In this document: positions 7,104 to 14,721 of the stretch, piece after piece
Numbering within the stretch: position 1 is the first letter of the stretch
Layout of the letters: each line of letters begins with the position of its first letter
Made by a program: the position numbers and the translations under genes
Source of the DNA: Bacillota bacterium
Lineage (GTDB): Bacteria > Bacillota > Clostridia > Christensenellales > Aristaeellaceae
Direction of reading: 5' to 3'
DNA length: 27,101 nucleotides
NCBI GenBank assembly: GCA_023398575.1
Contig: JAEWSC010000048.1
Location: 1-27,101 of the forward strand
The notes under the pieces: generated by a model
Told to the model about the DNA's origin: nothing
What the model saw: the letters and a program-made list of their open reading frames with translations, nothing else
Database searches by the model: none

Positions 7104-7136
7104 TTTGTATGGGTGATTGAAAAGAATGCAGGGGTG

Positions 7137-8660
7137 TTAGTTTGCCATACCGCCGCTGAGCAAAGCGGTAACAGAGGGAGGAAGATTCTGAATGAGCAGG
7201 CCGAACTGCATCATCAGGCCGTTGGAAAGCTCCTCGTACCAGGCGGTCAGTTCTTCCTGGGTCATTTTGCCGGGACGCACAACCTGCGCATCGCTAAAGG
7301 AGGGGATTTCCACAGGATCGCCTGTCTCGGCGGTAACAACGATGGTTGCCAAAGGCGCAGTTTGGCCGGCAAGCAGTACGCTGACTTTGCCTTCCTCTTT
7401 CACATCAACGCCGTTTACGACCGTGGTGGAAGTGCCCTCCAGTGCTACGCCGATGGGGCTGCCTTCGGGACCGGCTTGGATATTCAGCTTCCAGGTGTCC
7501 TTATCGGCGGTTTTTTCGCCGGTATAGTCCATTTTCAAGCTGAAAGCATCGGCAGCATCCTCTTTCACATTCATGACAGCCTGCCAGTTGTCGCTGCCAT
7601 CCTTGCCAGAGATGCTGATATCAACAACGCTTGTGCCGGATGCAACATTGAAAGAAAGGGTGTTGTTTTTGCCGTCGCCTTCCGTCTTTACATAGTAGCC
7701 GGCAAGGACTTCGGTTTCAGCCTTTTCCTTGTCTTCACCGAATACGCTGATGCCTAGCTCATAGGCGACCGGGTTTCCGCTGTCATCCATCAGAATGGTG
7801 AAGGTGAAGGGCTTTTGCAGAGCGGCAGCGGCATTCTTGATAAATTCATCGGGCATGGCCTTGATTTTTGCCTGGATATCCGCCTTGGAAGCGGACAAAT
7901 CACCGGCCTCCGGGTCCAAGCTGGAAGCAAGGGACAAGATGGCATCCAGGTTGGCGTCTTTGCCGGCCCAGTTGGAAATGATGGTCACAAGATCTTTGAT
8001 CTGCTCGGCAGAAAGGCTGTAAACAGCCTGGGTGCTGGCAGCATCATGCTTGTCATTGTTAAAGGAGCCGGTGGTGACGACGGGGGCGGCAGTCAGGTTG
8101 GTGAACCATTCGCCAACAGGCACCATCAAGTCCTGCTGCAGGCTTTCGGGGTCAAACTTGGAAAGCATGGTCATGTCGCCCTTCAAAATCGCCGTATACA
8201 TGTTCAGGTACATTTTGTAGAAGGCGGCCATTTCTTTTTCACCCTGCATCTCCAGCTGGGTGATGAACCATTGAATGTATTCCTCTGTGTTGAAGGCAAC
8301 GGCCTTTTCCCCAAGCAGATTGCTCTTGACAGTAATCGTACCGTCAAGCGTGACAACCTCTGTCATGGAGATAGAGGGCTTATCCTGCAGAATAAGGTCC
8401 GACTGAATCAGCACAGCCTCTTCCTTTTCCTGCACGAGGGTTTCCAACCGCATTGCCTTCAAAAGATCGGCAACGGGGGCCAGAGATGGATCGGCGGACA
8501 ACCCTTCGCCGGGTTCAAAGGTGACGGTGGTCTTGGTGCTGCGGCCGGCGGCAGTGGCGGCGTCCCAGGGGGAGGCAGATGCAGTTTCCCCAAGTGCAAA
8601 CATGGGGACAGCAAGCAGCGCCAATACCAGCAAAACGGCAGTAAATTTGCGGGTTTTCAT
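7137..8660 (-). CDS. Large secreted protein of unknown function, paralogue of 2918-4531
   Basis: A 507-residue exported protein. The start at 8660 is supported by AAAGGAG 7 nt upstream and a clean Sec signal peptide (MKTRKFTAVLLVLALL then a small-residue region ending near ALGETASA). It aligns with the other secreted paralogue from 'AAGR.TKTTVTF.PG' through 'ADLLK..RLE', 'LQDK', 'KHDAA', 'NLDA', 'EF.K.AAA.L.KP' to the conserved tail 'GKMT.EEL.AW.EE ... NLPPS' (461-500). The middle is less conserved and this copy is about 30 residues shorter. It is transcribed from its own strong promoter and ends at a terminator before the membrane-protein pair. No enzymatic motif is apparent. Likely extracellular or cell-envelope associated. 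Confidence 0.85.
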   Translation of the reverse strand: MKTRKFTAVLLVLALLAVPMFALGETASASPWDAATAAGRSTKTTVTFEPGEGLSADPSLAPVADLLKAMRLETLVQEKEEAVLIQSDLILQDKPSISMTEVVTLDGTITVKSNLLGEKAVAFNTEEYIQWFITQLEMQGEKEMAAFYKMYLNMYTAILKGDMTMLSKFDPESLQQDLMVPVGEWFTNLTAAPVVTTGSFNNDKHDAASTQAVYSLSAEQIKDLVTIISNWAGKDANLDAILSLASSLDPEAGDLSASKADIQAKIKAMPDEFIKNAAAALQKPFTFTILMDDSGNPVAYELGISVFGEDKEKAETEVLAGYYVKTEGDGKNNTLSFNVASGTSVVDISISGKDGSDNWQAVMNVKEDAADAFSLKMDYTGEKTADKDTWKLNIQAGPEGSPIGVALEGTSTTVVNGVDVKEEGKVSVLLAGQTAPLATIVVTAETGDPVEIPSFSDAQVVRPGKMTQEELTAWYEELSNGLMMQFGLLIQNLPPSVTALLSGGMAN

Positions 8661-8712
8661 AGGTAGACTCCTTTCTTTCTCCGTATCGCATACAGGCAAT
8701 ACAGTTGATGCC

Positions 8713-8741
8713 ATTATATATTCAACAGCAGGTTTTGTCAT
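8713..8741 (-). promoter_or_regulatory. Promoter of the second secreted-protein gene
   Basis: ATGACA (8741-8736), a 17-bp spacer and a perfect TATAAT (8718-8713) read on the minus strand. The transcript would begin near 8706, with a leader of about 45 nt carrying AAAGGAG. Confidence 0.75.
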
Positions 8742-9067
8742 CTGTTTCCTGCTTGAGTCATACAGGGAATTGTTTCAAATCAGCCCGGCAGTGTGTGAAA
8801 ATTTTGACCAGCACAATTGGCTGGAAGATAACAGGTGTGGAAAATCATATACAATAACACATATAAACAGAAGCTGTGGAAAAATAACAAAAAATCAAAA
8901 TTGGCCGCAATTTTTCATAAACATGCGCAAAACATCTTTTTTTCGTGCGCGTTTTTGCACGTTTTCGGTGAATTGGCAATGGTGTGATAGCAGTGCATGT
9001 GCTACAATAAATTATGATAATTAGGCATTATGATAATAACACGGCCGGAAAGTGGGGGCGGATCTGA
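8742..9067. other. AT-rich divergent intergenic region with short inverted repeats
   Basis: No gene was found. Inverted repeats seen are CCAGC-7-GCTGG around 8809-8825, AAAATTG-GCCG-CAATTTT around 8897-8915, and CGTGC-8-GCACG near 8944-8962. TGTGGAAAA occurs twice (about 8837 and 8876), resembling the complement of a DnaA box (TTTTCCACA), but no replication gene is nearby. The region separates the secreted-protein promoter from the flavoprotein operon promoter and may hold operator sites for either. Confidence 0.5.
9000..9008 (+). promoter_or_regulatory. Extended -10 promoter of the flavoprotein operon
   Basis: TGCTACAAT forms an extended -10 (TGn plus TACAAT at 9003-9008), 60 bp before the TTG start. 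No good -35 lies at standard spacing; TTGGCA at 8973-8978 is too far. Extended -10 promoters can work without a strong -35, often with an activator. Confidence 0.5.
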
Positions 9068-10528
9068 TTGCAGGTGGATATATTGATTATTGGCGCTGGC
9101 GTAGTGGGATGCGCGTTGGCGAGGGAATTATCCCGCTATGAGGCAAGTGTAGCGGTACTGGAAAGGATGTCCGACGTGGCAGAGGGTGCCAGCAAGGCCA
9201 ACAGTGGCATTGTGCACGCTGGTTTTGACGCAAAGCCCGGCACATTGAAAGCAAGGCTGAATGTGGAAGGTGCCATGATGTATCCTGCTTTGTGCGAGGA
9301 ATTGGGCGCACCATATACGCAGCCGGGGGCACTGGTGCTTGGGTTTGAGCAGGAAGATGCAAGTACGCTGAAAGACTTGTACGACCAAGGCGTCAAAAAC
9401 GGTGTTCCGTGGCTCAGCCTTTTAGACCGTGAGGAAGTGCTGGCGCTGGAACCCAACACTAATCCCGGCGTCATAGGCGCGCTGCTGGCCAAGACCAGCG
9501 GACTAACCAGCCCCTATGAATTGAGCTTTGCGCTGGCTGACCACGCGGCGCAAAACGGCGCGGCTTTCTATTTTGAAACGGAAGTGCAAGCAATCAGCCG
9601 CAAGGGGGATATGTGGCATGTGATAACCAGCCGGGGCGAGTTTACCGCCCAGGCGATCATCAACTGCGCCGGCGTGCAATCGGCCAAATTGCATAATCAA
9701 ATTTCCCAAAAGCAATATGCGATTATTCCCCGCCGCGGCGAGTACTACCTGATGGATCGAATGGCCCATTTGCCTTTTACCCGCACCATGTTCCAATGCC
9801 CTACCAAAATGGGCAAAGGCATCCTGGTCAGTCCAACGGTACATGGCAACCTTTTGCTGGGGCCCTCCGCGGAAGATATTCCGGATGAGGCGGATACCGC
9901 CACTACCGCCATGGGATTAAAGGCGGTATTGGAAAAGGCAAAGCTCACATGGAAAAACGCCTCGCCCAGAGGTACCATTACCACCTTTTCCGGCATTCGG
10001 GCCCATGAGACAAACGGTGATTTTGTCATCGGCCCGATTGAAGACGCACCTTTGGCGTTTGAGGCGCTGGGCATTGAAAGTCCGGGACTTTCCGCCGCCC
10101 CTGCCATTGCCAAAATGTTGGGCGGGCAGGTGGCCCAGGCGCTTTGTTTGGATGAAAAAGCGATTTTTCTGCCGGCTGCTCCGCGCCCCACGCCCTTTCA
10201 CGCCATGAGCCTTGCGGAAAAAGCCCAGGCGGTTCAGGAAAACGCACAAAACGGCAGCCTGGTTTGCCGGTGCGAGCAGGTAACCGAAGCAGAAATCCGC
10301 GATGCCATACGCCGCCCGGTAGGCGCACGCACCATCGATGGCGTCAAGCGTCGTACCAGGGCCGGCATGGGCCGGTGCCAGGGTGGCTTTTGCAGCCCGC
10401 GGGTGCTGGACATACTGGCGGAGGAATTGAATATTCCCCATACCCAGGTGACCAAGTGCGGCGGGGAAAGCCGCCTGCTGGTGGGGACCATCGCGGATGC
10501 CGCAGGGGAGGACAGCCTTCATGAATGA
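9068..10528 (+). CDS. FAD-dependent oxidoreductase with C-terminal BFD-type [2Fe-2S] domain, GlpA-like
   Basis: A 486-residue flavoprotein of the DAO superfamily, most like anaerobic glycerol-3-phosphate dehydrogenase GlpA and L-2-hydroxyglutarate oxidase relatives. The FAD Rossmann motif 'IIGAGVVGCALA' is at residues 7-18, and 'SKANSGIVHAGFDA' follows (about 42-55). The C-terminal domain has four spaced cysteines, C400, C402, C437 and C442 (CRC ... CQGGFC), the bacterioferritin-associated-ferredoxin-like [2Fe-2S] pattern. It probably oxidises glycerol-3-phosphate or a 2-hydroxyacid and passes electrons on to partners encoded downstream. The start is TTG at 9068; GTG at 9074 is the alternative, and both have weak ribosome binding sites. 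It overlaps the next gene by 8 bp. The substrate is uncertain. Confidence 0.85.
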   Translation: MQVDILIIGAGVVGCALARELSRYEASVAVLERMSDVAEGASKANSGIVHAGFDAKPGTLKARLNVEGAMMYPALCEELGAPYTQPGALVLGFEQEDASTLKDLYDQGVKNGVPWLSLLDREEVLALEPNTNPGVIGALLAKTSGLTSPYELSFALADHAAQNGAAFYFETEVQAISRKGDMWHVITSRGEFTAQAIINCAGVQSAKLHNQISQKQYAIIPRRGEYYLMDRMAHLPFTRTMFQCPTKMGKGILVSPTVHGNLLLGPSAEDIPDEADTATTAMGLKAVLEKAKLTWKNASPRGTITTFSGIRAHETNGDFVIGPIEDAPLAFEALGIESPGLSAAPAIAKMLGGQVAQALCLDEKAIFLPAAPRPTPFHAMSLAEKAQAVQENAQNGSLVCRCEQVTEAEIRDAIRRPVGARTIDGVKRRTRAGMGRCQGGFCSPRVLDILAEELNIPHTQVTKCGGESRLLVGTIADAAGEDSLHE

Positions 10529-11804
10529 TTTATTGAATCAAGTGATCCCTGTGGGGGTGCTGGTAGTCGGCGCGGGGCCTGCCGGCCTGGCTGCAGCCAT
10601 CGCAGCAAGGGAAGCAGGTGTGCAAAGCCTTGTGGTGTTGGAGCGGGAAAATGAGCCTGGCGGGATCTTGCGCCAGTGCATACATAACGGGTTTGGCCTG
10701 CACCGTTTTAAAGAGGAGCTGACCGGTCCGGAATACGCCCAGCGGGATATTGACCGGGCACGGGAACTGAATATACAGGTAGAATGCGGTACCACAGTCT
10801 TATCTGTGGGGGAGGATCGCACGGTCACCGCCATCAGCCGTGAGCATGGGCTGCGTGTATATAAGGCAGGCGCAATTATATTGGCCATGGGCTGCCGGGA
10901 GCGGCCCCGCGGTGCATTGGCAACGCCGGGTACCCGTTGCGCCGGTATCTTTTCAGCCGGCACTGCCCAGAAGTTTGTGAATCTCGAAGGGTATATGCCG
11001 GGTAAGCGGGTTTTGATTTTAGGCTCCGGTGATATAGGGCTTATCATGGCCCGACGCATGACGCTGCAAGGGGCCAAGGTCTTGGCCTGCGTGGAGATTA
11101 TGCCTTTTTCCAGCGGGCTGAACCGCAACATTGTACAGTGCCTGCAGGATTATGATATTCCGCTGCTACTTAGCCATACCGTGGTGGACATCAGGGGCCG
11201 CGACAGGCTCACCGGTGTTACGGTGATGCAGGTGGATGAAAACCGCAATCCCATTCCAGGTACCGAAAAAGAGTACGATTGCGACACGCTGCTCCTGTCC
11301 GTGGGCCTGATACCGGAAAACGAGCTGAGCGAGGGTGCGGGCGTCACACTTTCGCCTGTCACCCAGGGCGCGGTGGTGGATGATACGCTGCAAACCAGCG
11401 TGCCCGGCATTTTCGCCTGTGGAAACGTATTGCACGTGCATGACTTGGTGGACCATGTCAGCGCTGAGAGCCTGCGGGCCGGTAAGGCCGCGGCGGCCTT
11501 TGTGCAAGGGAGAAAGCCAGATGGACATGTGGTGAATGTTTTGGATGGCGCGGGTGTTCGCGGCGCGGTGCCCCAAATGCTGCATTTGCCTGTACAGGGC
11601 GAAACCGTACCACCGGTAGACATTATGTTCAGGCCAGCCAAGGTGTATGAAAATGCCACCATGGTGGTACGCTGCGGGGAGAGGGAATTGCTGCGCAAAA
11701 AGAGCCGCATATTAACTCCAGGCGAAATGGCCGTCATTACCTTGCCGGAGAAAATCCTTTCCTCCTTGGAAAACAAGGATATCGTTGTAGAGATTGTTTC
11801 ATAA
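10521..11804 (+). CDS. NAD(P)/FAD-dependent oxidoreductase, GlpB-like partner subunit
   Basis: A 427-residue flavoprotein with two dinucleotide-binding folds: GAGPAG at 17-22 for FAD and GSGDIG at 168-173 for NAD(P). 'AMGCRERPRGA' (about 122-132) and a C-terminal 'GIFACGNVLHVHDLVDHVS' typical of this class are also visible. It lacks the CxxC redox pair of thioredoxin reductase, so it is not TrxR. In many Clostridia this protein is encoded between a GlpA-like gene and a DUF1667 gene, and it is thought to act in the same oxidation complex. The ATG at 10521 was chosen over the in-frame ATG at 10497 because GGGGAGG lies 9 nt upstream and the 8-bp overlap with the preceding gene suggests translational coupling. 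Confidence 0.85.
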   Translation: MNDLLNQVIPVGVLVVGAGPAGLAAAIAAREAGVQSLVVLERENEPGGILRQCIHNGFGLHRFKEELTGPEYAQRDIDRARELNIQVECGTTVLSVGEDRTVTAISREHGLRVYKAGAIILAMGCRERPRGALATPGTRCAGIFSAGTAQKFVNLEGYMPGKRVLILGSGDIGLIMARRMTLQGAKVLACVEIMPFSSGLNRNIVQCLQDYDIPLLLSHTVVDIRGRDRLTGVTVMQVDENRNPIPGTEKEYDCDTLLLSVGLIPENELSEGAGVTLSPVTQGAVVDDTLQTSVPGIFACGNVLHVHDLVDHVSAESLRAGKAAAAFVQGRKPDGHVVNVLDGAGVRGAVPQMLHLPVQGETVPPVDIMFRPAKVYENATMVVRCGERELLRKKSRILTPGEMAVITLPEKILSSLENKDIVVEIVS

Positions 11805-11819
11805 AACGGGGGTGTTCAC

Positions 11820-12173
11820 ATGAAACAGATGATTACTTGCATCAGTTGTCCCGTAGGCTGCCGGATGGAGGTCGTAACCGAAAACGGCGAGTTTGTTTCG
11901 GTTTCAGGCAACAGCTGCAAGCGGGGCGAAGTATATGGCCGGCAGGAGAGTATTTCGCCGGAACGTATGGTTACTGCTGTCGTGCCAATAAGCGGCAGCC
12001 GCATGCCGTTGAGTGTGAAAACAAAGGCGCCTATCCCGAAGAAGGATATCGCCCGGTGTATGCGTGAAATTCGAGCGCTTCAACTGTCCGCGCCTATCCG
12101 CATCGGGCAGATAGTGCTTGAAAATGTATGTTCAAGCGGCATTCCTGTGATTGCCACAAAAACGGTGGAATAA
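11820..12173 (+). CDS. DUF1667 cysteine-rich protein, putative Fe-S subunit
   Basis: A 117-residue protein matching the DUF1667 family as I know it. 'CISCPVGC' gives cysteines at 7, 10 and 14, and C33 follows in 'GNSCKRGE', a spacing suited to a [4Fe-4S] cluster. C80 and C104 are additional. The GlpA-like, GlpB-like, DUF1667 gene order is a recurring arrangement in anaerobic Firmicutes, so I infer a small electron-transfer or assembly subunit, occupying the place that GlpC has in enterobacteria. It starts with ATG behind GGGGGTG, 15 bp after the previous stop. The final A of its stop codon is the first base of the next start codon (TAATG). Confidence 0.85.
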   Translation: MKQMITCISCPVGCRMEVVTENGEFVSVSGNSCKRGEVYGRQESISPERMVTAVVPISGSRMPLSVKTKAPIPKKDIARCMREIRALQLSAPIRIGQIVLENVCSSGIPVIATKTVE

Positions 12174-12700
12174 TGGCTGCGCAGCGGCTGTACGAAAGCT
12201 TTTACCGGCAGGATGTACTGGCGGTTGCTCCTCAGCTGGTAGGCAAGCTGATATGCAAAAGACTTGAGGATGGCAGCATCCTCAAAGGCCGCATTCTGGA
12301 AGCGGAGGCATATCGCGGCCAGGAGGATTTGGCCTGCCACGCCAGGCACGGAAAAACCGGCCGCAGCGCACCTCTGTTTGAAAAGGGTGGCATCAGCTAC
12401 GTGTATCTTGTCTATGGTCTGCACTGGCTGTTCAATGTGGTGACTGGGGATGTGGATCAGCCCCAGGCCGCACTTGTACGGGCGCTGGAGAAGCCGCTGG
12501 ACGGGCCGGCCAAGTGGACGAAGGCTTTTGGCATTACCAAGGCGCAGAACCATTTGGATTTGATTCACGGAGATGAAATGTGGCTGGAAGACGACGGGTA
12601 CCGACCGCAGCTAAAAACGCTGCCCAGGGTGGGCATTGACTATGCTCCTTCCCCTTGGAAGGAGGTCCCCTGGCGGTTTGCACAGGATTTGAACAAATAA
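12173..12700 (+). CDS. DNA-3-methyladenine glycosylase (AAG/MPG family)
   Basis: A 175-residue base-excision repair enzyme that removes alkylated purines such as 3-methyladenine from DNA. Family residues are visible: 'EAEAYRG' with E45 and Y47 corresponding to the catalytic Glu and intercalating Tyr of human AAG, H56 in 'ACHARHG', 'YVYLVYGLHWLFNVV' (76-90) and 'DGPAKWTKAFGIT' (about 110-122). It is somewhat shorter than usual at the C-terminus. The ATG at 12173 overlaps the DUF1667 stop by one base (TAATG), implying reinitiation; starting at the in-frame ATG 12128 would force a long overlap. Its place in an oxidoreductase operon may be incidental. A bidirectional terminator follows directly. 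Confidence 0.9.
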   Translation: MAAQRLYESFYRQDVLAVAPQLVGKLICKRLEDGSILKGRILEAEAYRGQEDLACHARHGKTGRSAPLFEKGGISYVYLVYGLHWLFNVVTGDVDQPQAALVRALEKPLDGPAKWTKAFGITKAQNHLDLIHGDEMWLEDDGYRPQLKTLPRVGIDYAPSPWKEVPWRFAQDLNK

Positions 12701-12702
12701 AA

Positions 12703-12746
12703 AAACCGGGGAGCTTCTTAGACAGAAACTTCCCGGTTTGCTTTTT
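12703..12746. terminator. Bidirectional terminator between convergent genes
   Basis: The stem AAACCGGG / CCCGGTTT (12703-12710 and 12732-12739) extends with near-complementary GAG/CTT bases. On the plus strand GC and five T residues follow. On the minus strand a run of seven T residues (complement of 12700-12706) directly follows or overlaps the stem. It serves both the glycosylase operon and the rubredoxin gene. Confidence 0.85.
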
Positions 12747-12753
12747 GCGCAGA

Positions 12754-12912
12754 TTATTGCTTTTCGAACATGTCCTTGCCAACGCCGCACACGGGGCATT
12801 CAAAGGTTTCGGGCAGGTTTTCGAAGGGAACGCCGGGCTCCAGACCATTGTCAGGATCACCTACAGAAGGATCGTAGACATAGCCGCAAACGGTGCAAAC
12901 ATAAATATCCAT
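12754..12912 (-). CDS. rub: Rubredoxin
   Basis: A 52-residue mono-iron electron carrier. The two Fe-binding loops are C6-T-V-C9-G-Y and C39-P-V-C42-G-V. Around them lie 'YVYDP', 'GDPDNGLEPGVPFENLP' and the C-terminal 'KDMFEKQ', all typical of clostridial rubredoxin. GGAGGT lies about 8 nt before the ATG at 12912. It is monocistronic, between its own extended -10 promoter and a shared terminator. Rubredoxins donate electrons to superoxide reductase, rubrerythrin or flavodiiron proteins in oxygen defence; no such partner is encoded next to it here. Confidence 0.95.
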   Translation of the reverse strand: MDIYVCTVCGYVYDPSVGDPDNGLEPGVPFENLPETFECPVCGVGKDMFEKQ

Positions 12913-12966
12913 GGTGTATGTACCTCCGTTTTTTGGATTGGAGAGGGGTTCCCCCTCGTCTTCCTG

Positions 12967-12995
12967 ATTATACCATGGTCAAAGGCAAAATGAAA
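12967..12995 (-). promoter_or_regulatory. Rubredoxin promoter (extended -10)
   Basis: TGGTATAAT on the minus strand gives a perfect -10 (12972-12967) with the TGn extension. The -35 at 17 bp is TTTCAT (12995-12990), which is weak. The predicted leader is about 45 nt. Confidence 0.7.
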
Positions 12996-13012
12996 CCGGA
13001 AATTTGCATTGT

Positions 13013-14227
13013 TTATGTCAAATGTAATAGCAATCCACCATAAATGTTGAAAAGTACGCCCCAGGCCATGGCAATGCCAAGCAAAATTCGCCCTTTGCCC
13101 GGATGCCGCAACGAAAGGTAGAATAGCACCGGGCACAAGTCGATCAGATACCTTGCGCCAAACTGCCAGCCGCCAAAGGTACGGTGCAAAAGCAGCAGCA
13201 CGAAGTGGAGGGTAAGGCACGCTGCAAGTATTATGTCCAGCTTGCGCAGCCGTTTTTTGATGCATCCGCGTATGAATGCCGCAATTGCAATAAGGTAAAG
13301 CGGGTTACAAAGAAAAAAAGCGAATCCGTTGAAACGGGGAAAATCCAGCCTGTTTTCGGCAAGGAATGGCAGGCGCAAAATATTCATGATGTTTTGGGAA
13401 ACGTAGCTTAGGGAAAACTGTACGCCGTACTCCTGAAATTCCGGCAGATAAGTATGCCCGAACTCAAAAAACGAATCGAAGCGGGCAAGGTTGTACAGCC
13501 CCATGGCGATGCCAATCAAAAAGGGTGGTATGCAAAGCGAAGCCATATGGACAAGGGTTTGAAGCAGGGGTGCTTTTTTGACGCGCTGCAGGCGGATGAA
13601 TGTCATCCATAAAGCGGCAGGCAGGTATGCCGCCTGAAAGGGGCGGCAGCCAACGGAAAGGGCCAGGGCGCATAGTCCCAGACAGAGGGATGCTTTGGAG
13701 CTGTTCAACATCAGGCGGAGGGCGCATAGTGTTAGCAAAAAGGAAAGGGCCTGCGCTTGGTACCACACGCCGCCAAACCAGCAAAGATTGAGCAGATTGC
13801 AGCCGGCCACCAAAAAAGCAGACCACAAGGCGGCGGCACCGTCGCTTTTTCCCAGGCGGCGGCACAAGGAATAGCCGACGAAGTAACTTGACAAAAAGTA
13901 AAACAAGTTTACGATAATATTGGGCGTGTTTTCTCCATAGAAAAAGGTCAAAACCCATTGGGGGAGCGTAGGCACTGGCGGGAAGCTCACGTAGTAGTTC
14001 CCTTCATAAATGGCCAGCTCCAGATGCGGCACGTTTTCGGGCAGGTGTATATGGCCCGTACGCCAGGCCAGCGCCTGCAGCGTATAGGAATCCGCGGGGT
14101 CATGGATGAAGGGACTTATGTTCAAGGCGCTTAAACACATAAGCCATAATAGCAAAAGAGCCAGGAAACCAAGCAGCTGATATCTTCGCTGCCGCATAAG
14201 CCTTGAAAGTGGTAATCCCTTTTGCAT
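13013..14227 (-). CDS. Polytopic membrane protein, GT-C (family 39-like) glycosyltransferase candidate
   Basis: A 404-residue protein with about ten hydrophobic segments. After the first helix (17-36) comes a loop with 'SPFIHDPADSYTLQALAWRTGHIHLP' split around acidic residues D43 and D46, then 'YEGNYYVSFPPVPTLP' (74-89). This layout, an acidic first loop followed by a YY..(F/K)PP motif, is typical of GT-C enzymes that use polyprenyl-phosphate sugars as donors. 'GGWQFGARYLIDLCPVLFY' near the C-terminus also fits. It would glycosylate lipid or protein at the outer face of the membrane. The ATG at 14227 is preceded by AAGGAGAGGGG; an in-frame ATG at 14197 is possible. The assignment is by fold pattern only, and the acceptor is unknown. 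Confidence 0.7.
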   Translation of the reverse strand: MQKGLPLSRLMRQRRYQLLGFLALLLLWLMCLSALNISPFIHDPADSYTLQALAWRTGHIHLPENVPHLELAIYEGNYYVSFPPVPTLPQWVLTFFYGENTPNIIVNLFYFLSSYFVGYSLCRRLGKSDGAAALWSAFLVAGCNLLNLCWFGGVWYQAQALSFLLTLCALRLMLNSSKASLCLGLCALALSVGCRPFQAAYLPAALWMTFIRLQRVKKAPLLQTLVHMASLCIPPFLIGIAMGLYNLARFDSFFEFGHTYLPEFQEYGVQFSLSYVSQNIMNILRLPFLAENRLDFPRFNGFAFFLCNPLYLIAIAAFIRGCIKKRLRKLDIILAACLTLHFVLLLLHRTFGGWQFGARYLIDLCPVLFYLSLRHPGKGRILLGIAMAWGVLFNIYGGLLLHLT

Positions 14228-14317
14228 TCTGTCATCCCCTCTCCTTGGCAGGGTTAGCCATGGCTTGGCCGTTGTATGCGTGTTACCGGAGTTATTTTGG
14301 ATAGAAAGGACCTATGC

Positions 14318-14713
14318 ATGAAGGCTTTTTTATATTTTGTGGTAGACCTGGTCGCCAAAGTCCACGACTATCTTCTTCACATAAATGACAGCTTTGAGCT
14401 CTACTTCAGCGACAAGCAGCTGCACTTTTTGGTGATGGGTGCCGCAGGATTTTTTCTTTTTCTGGTGGTCAGATGGCTGTTTTCAAAGCTCCGGCCCAAT
14501 GCGGTGGCGTGGGTCTATACGCTGACGGTGATGGGCACATTGGCTTTTGCCATTGAAATCGGACAAGCCATCACCAACACAGGGAACATGGAAATGGCAG
14601 ATGTGGCCATGGGCATGTGGGGCGTCATCGCCTTTGGCGCGGTGTATACAGTGATTCACTATATAGTAAAGGCGCTGCGGACCCGCGGCGGAAAAACAAA
14701 GGAAGGGCCATAA
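14318..14713 (+). CDS. VanZ-like small membrane protein
   Basis: A 131-residue membrane protein with about four hydrophobic segments. It shows VanZ-family spacing of polar residues: 'SDKQLHF' (D32, H36) at the start of one helix, 'AIEIGQ' (E80, Q83) in another, then 'EMADVAMGMWGVIAFG' (D95) where VanZ proteins have a D..aN..G motif. The usual Asn is replaced here. VanZ itself lowers teicoplanin susceptibility, but most family members have no known role. The start at 14318 is set by AGAAAGGA 7 nt upstream, in preference to the in-frame ATG at 14276. It is divergent from the glycosyltransferase-like gene and converges with the radical SAM gene, whose stop lies only 8 bp away. Confidence 0.65.
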   Translation: MKAFLYFVVDLVAKVHDYLLHINDSFELYFSDKQLHFLVMGAAGFFLFLVVRWLFSKLRPNAVAWVYTLTVMGTLAFAIEIGQAITNTGNMEMADVAMGMWGVIAFGAVYTVIHYIVKALRTRGGKTKEGP

Positions 14714-14721
14714 GGGAAAAG

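Larger units (their letters stand above)
6783..7136. other. 354-bp intergenic region: leader hairpin, weak promoter and terminator
   Basis: No convincing gene was found. The region holds the leader hairpin of the membrane-protein operon (6805-6850) and a candidate minus-strand -10 TACAAT (6892-6887) with only a poor -35. At 7033-7053 a string resembles the left edge of the hairpin mosaic near 2650, with three differences in about 19 bases. The terminator of the second secreted-protein gene is at 7079-7103. A 19-codon frame from GTG 6936 behind GGAAGGGG contains two Cys residues but is too short to call. Confidence 0.6.

Noticed and set aside
7815..8666. 283-codon plus-strand open frame opposite the second secreted protein
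   Set aside because: The sense frame has a signal peptide, promoter, ribosome binding site and a paralogue; the antisense frame has none of these.
8830..8890. Possible replication origin because of two TTTTCCACA-like sites in AT-rich DNA
   Set aside because: There are only two imperfect DnaA-like boxes, no dnaA, dnaN, rpmH or other origin genes, and the neighbouring genes are ordinary metabolic ones.
9060..9080. GTG 9074 as the start of the GlpA-like gene
   Set aside because: It would leave the Rossmann motif almost at the terminus. TTG 9068 is slightly better placed, but the evidence is thin and the difference is two residues.
14714..14721. Terminator between the convergent VanZ-like and radical SAM genes
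   Set aside because: The 8-bp gap and its flanks show no inverted repeat followed by T residues, so no terminator is called.
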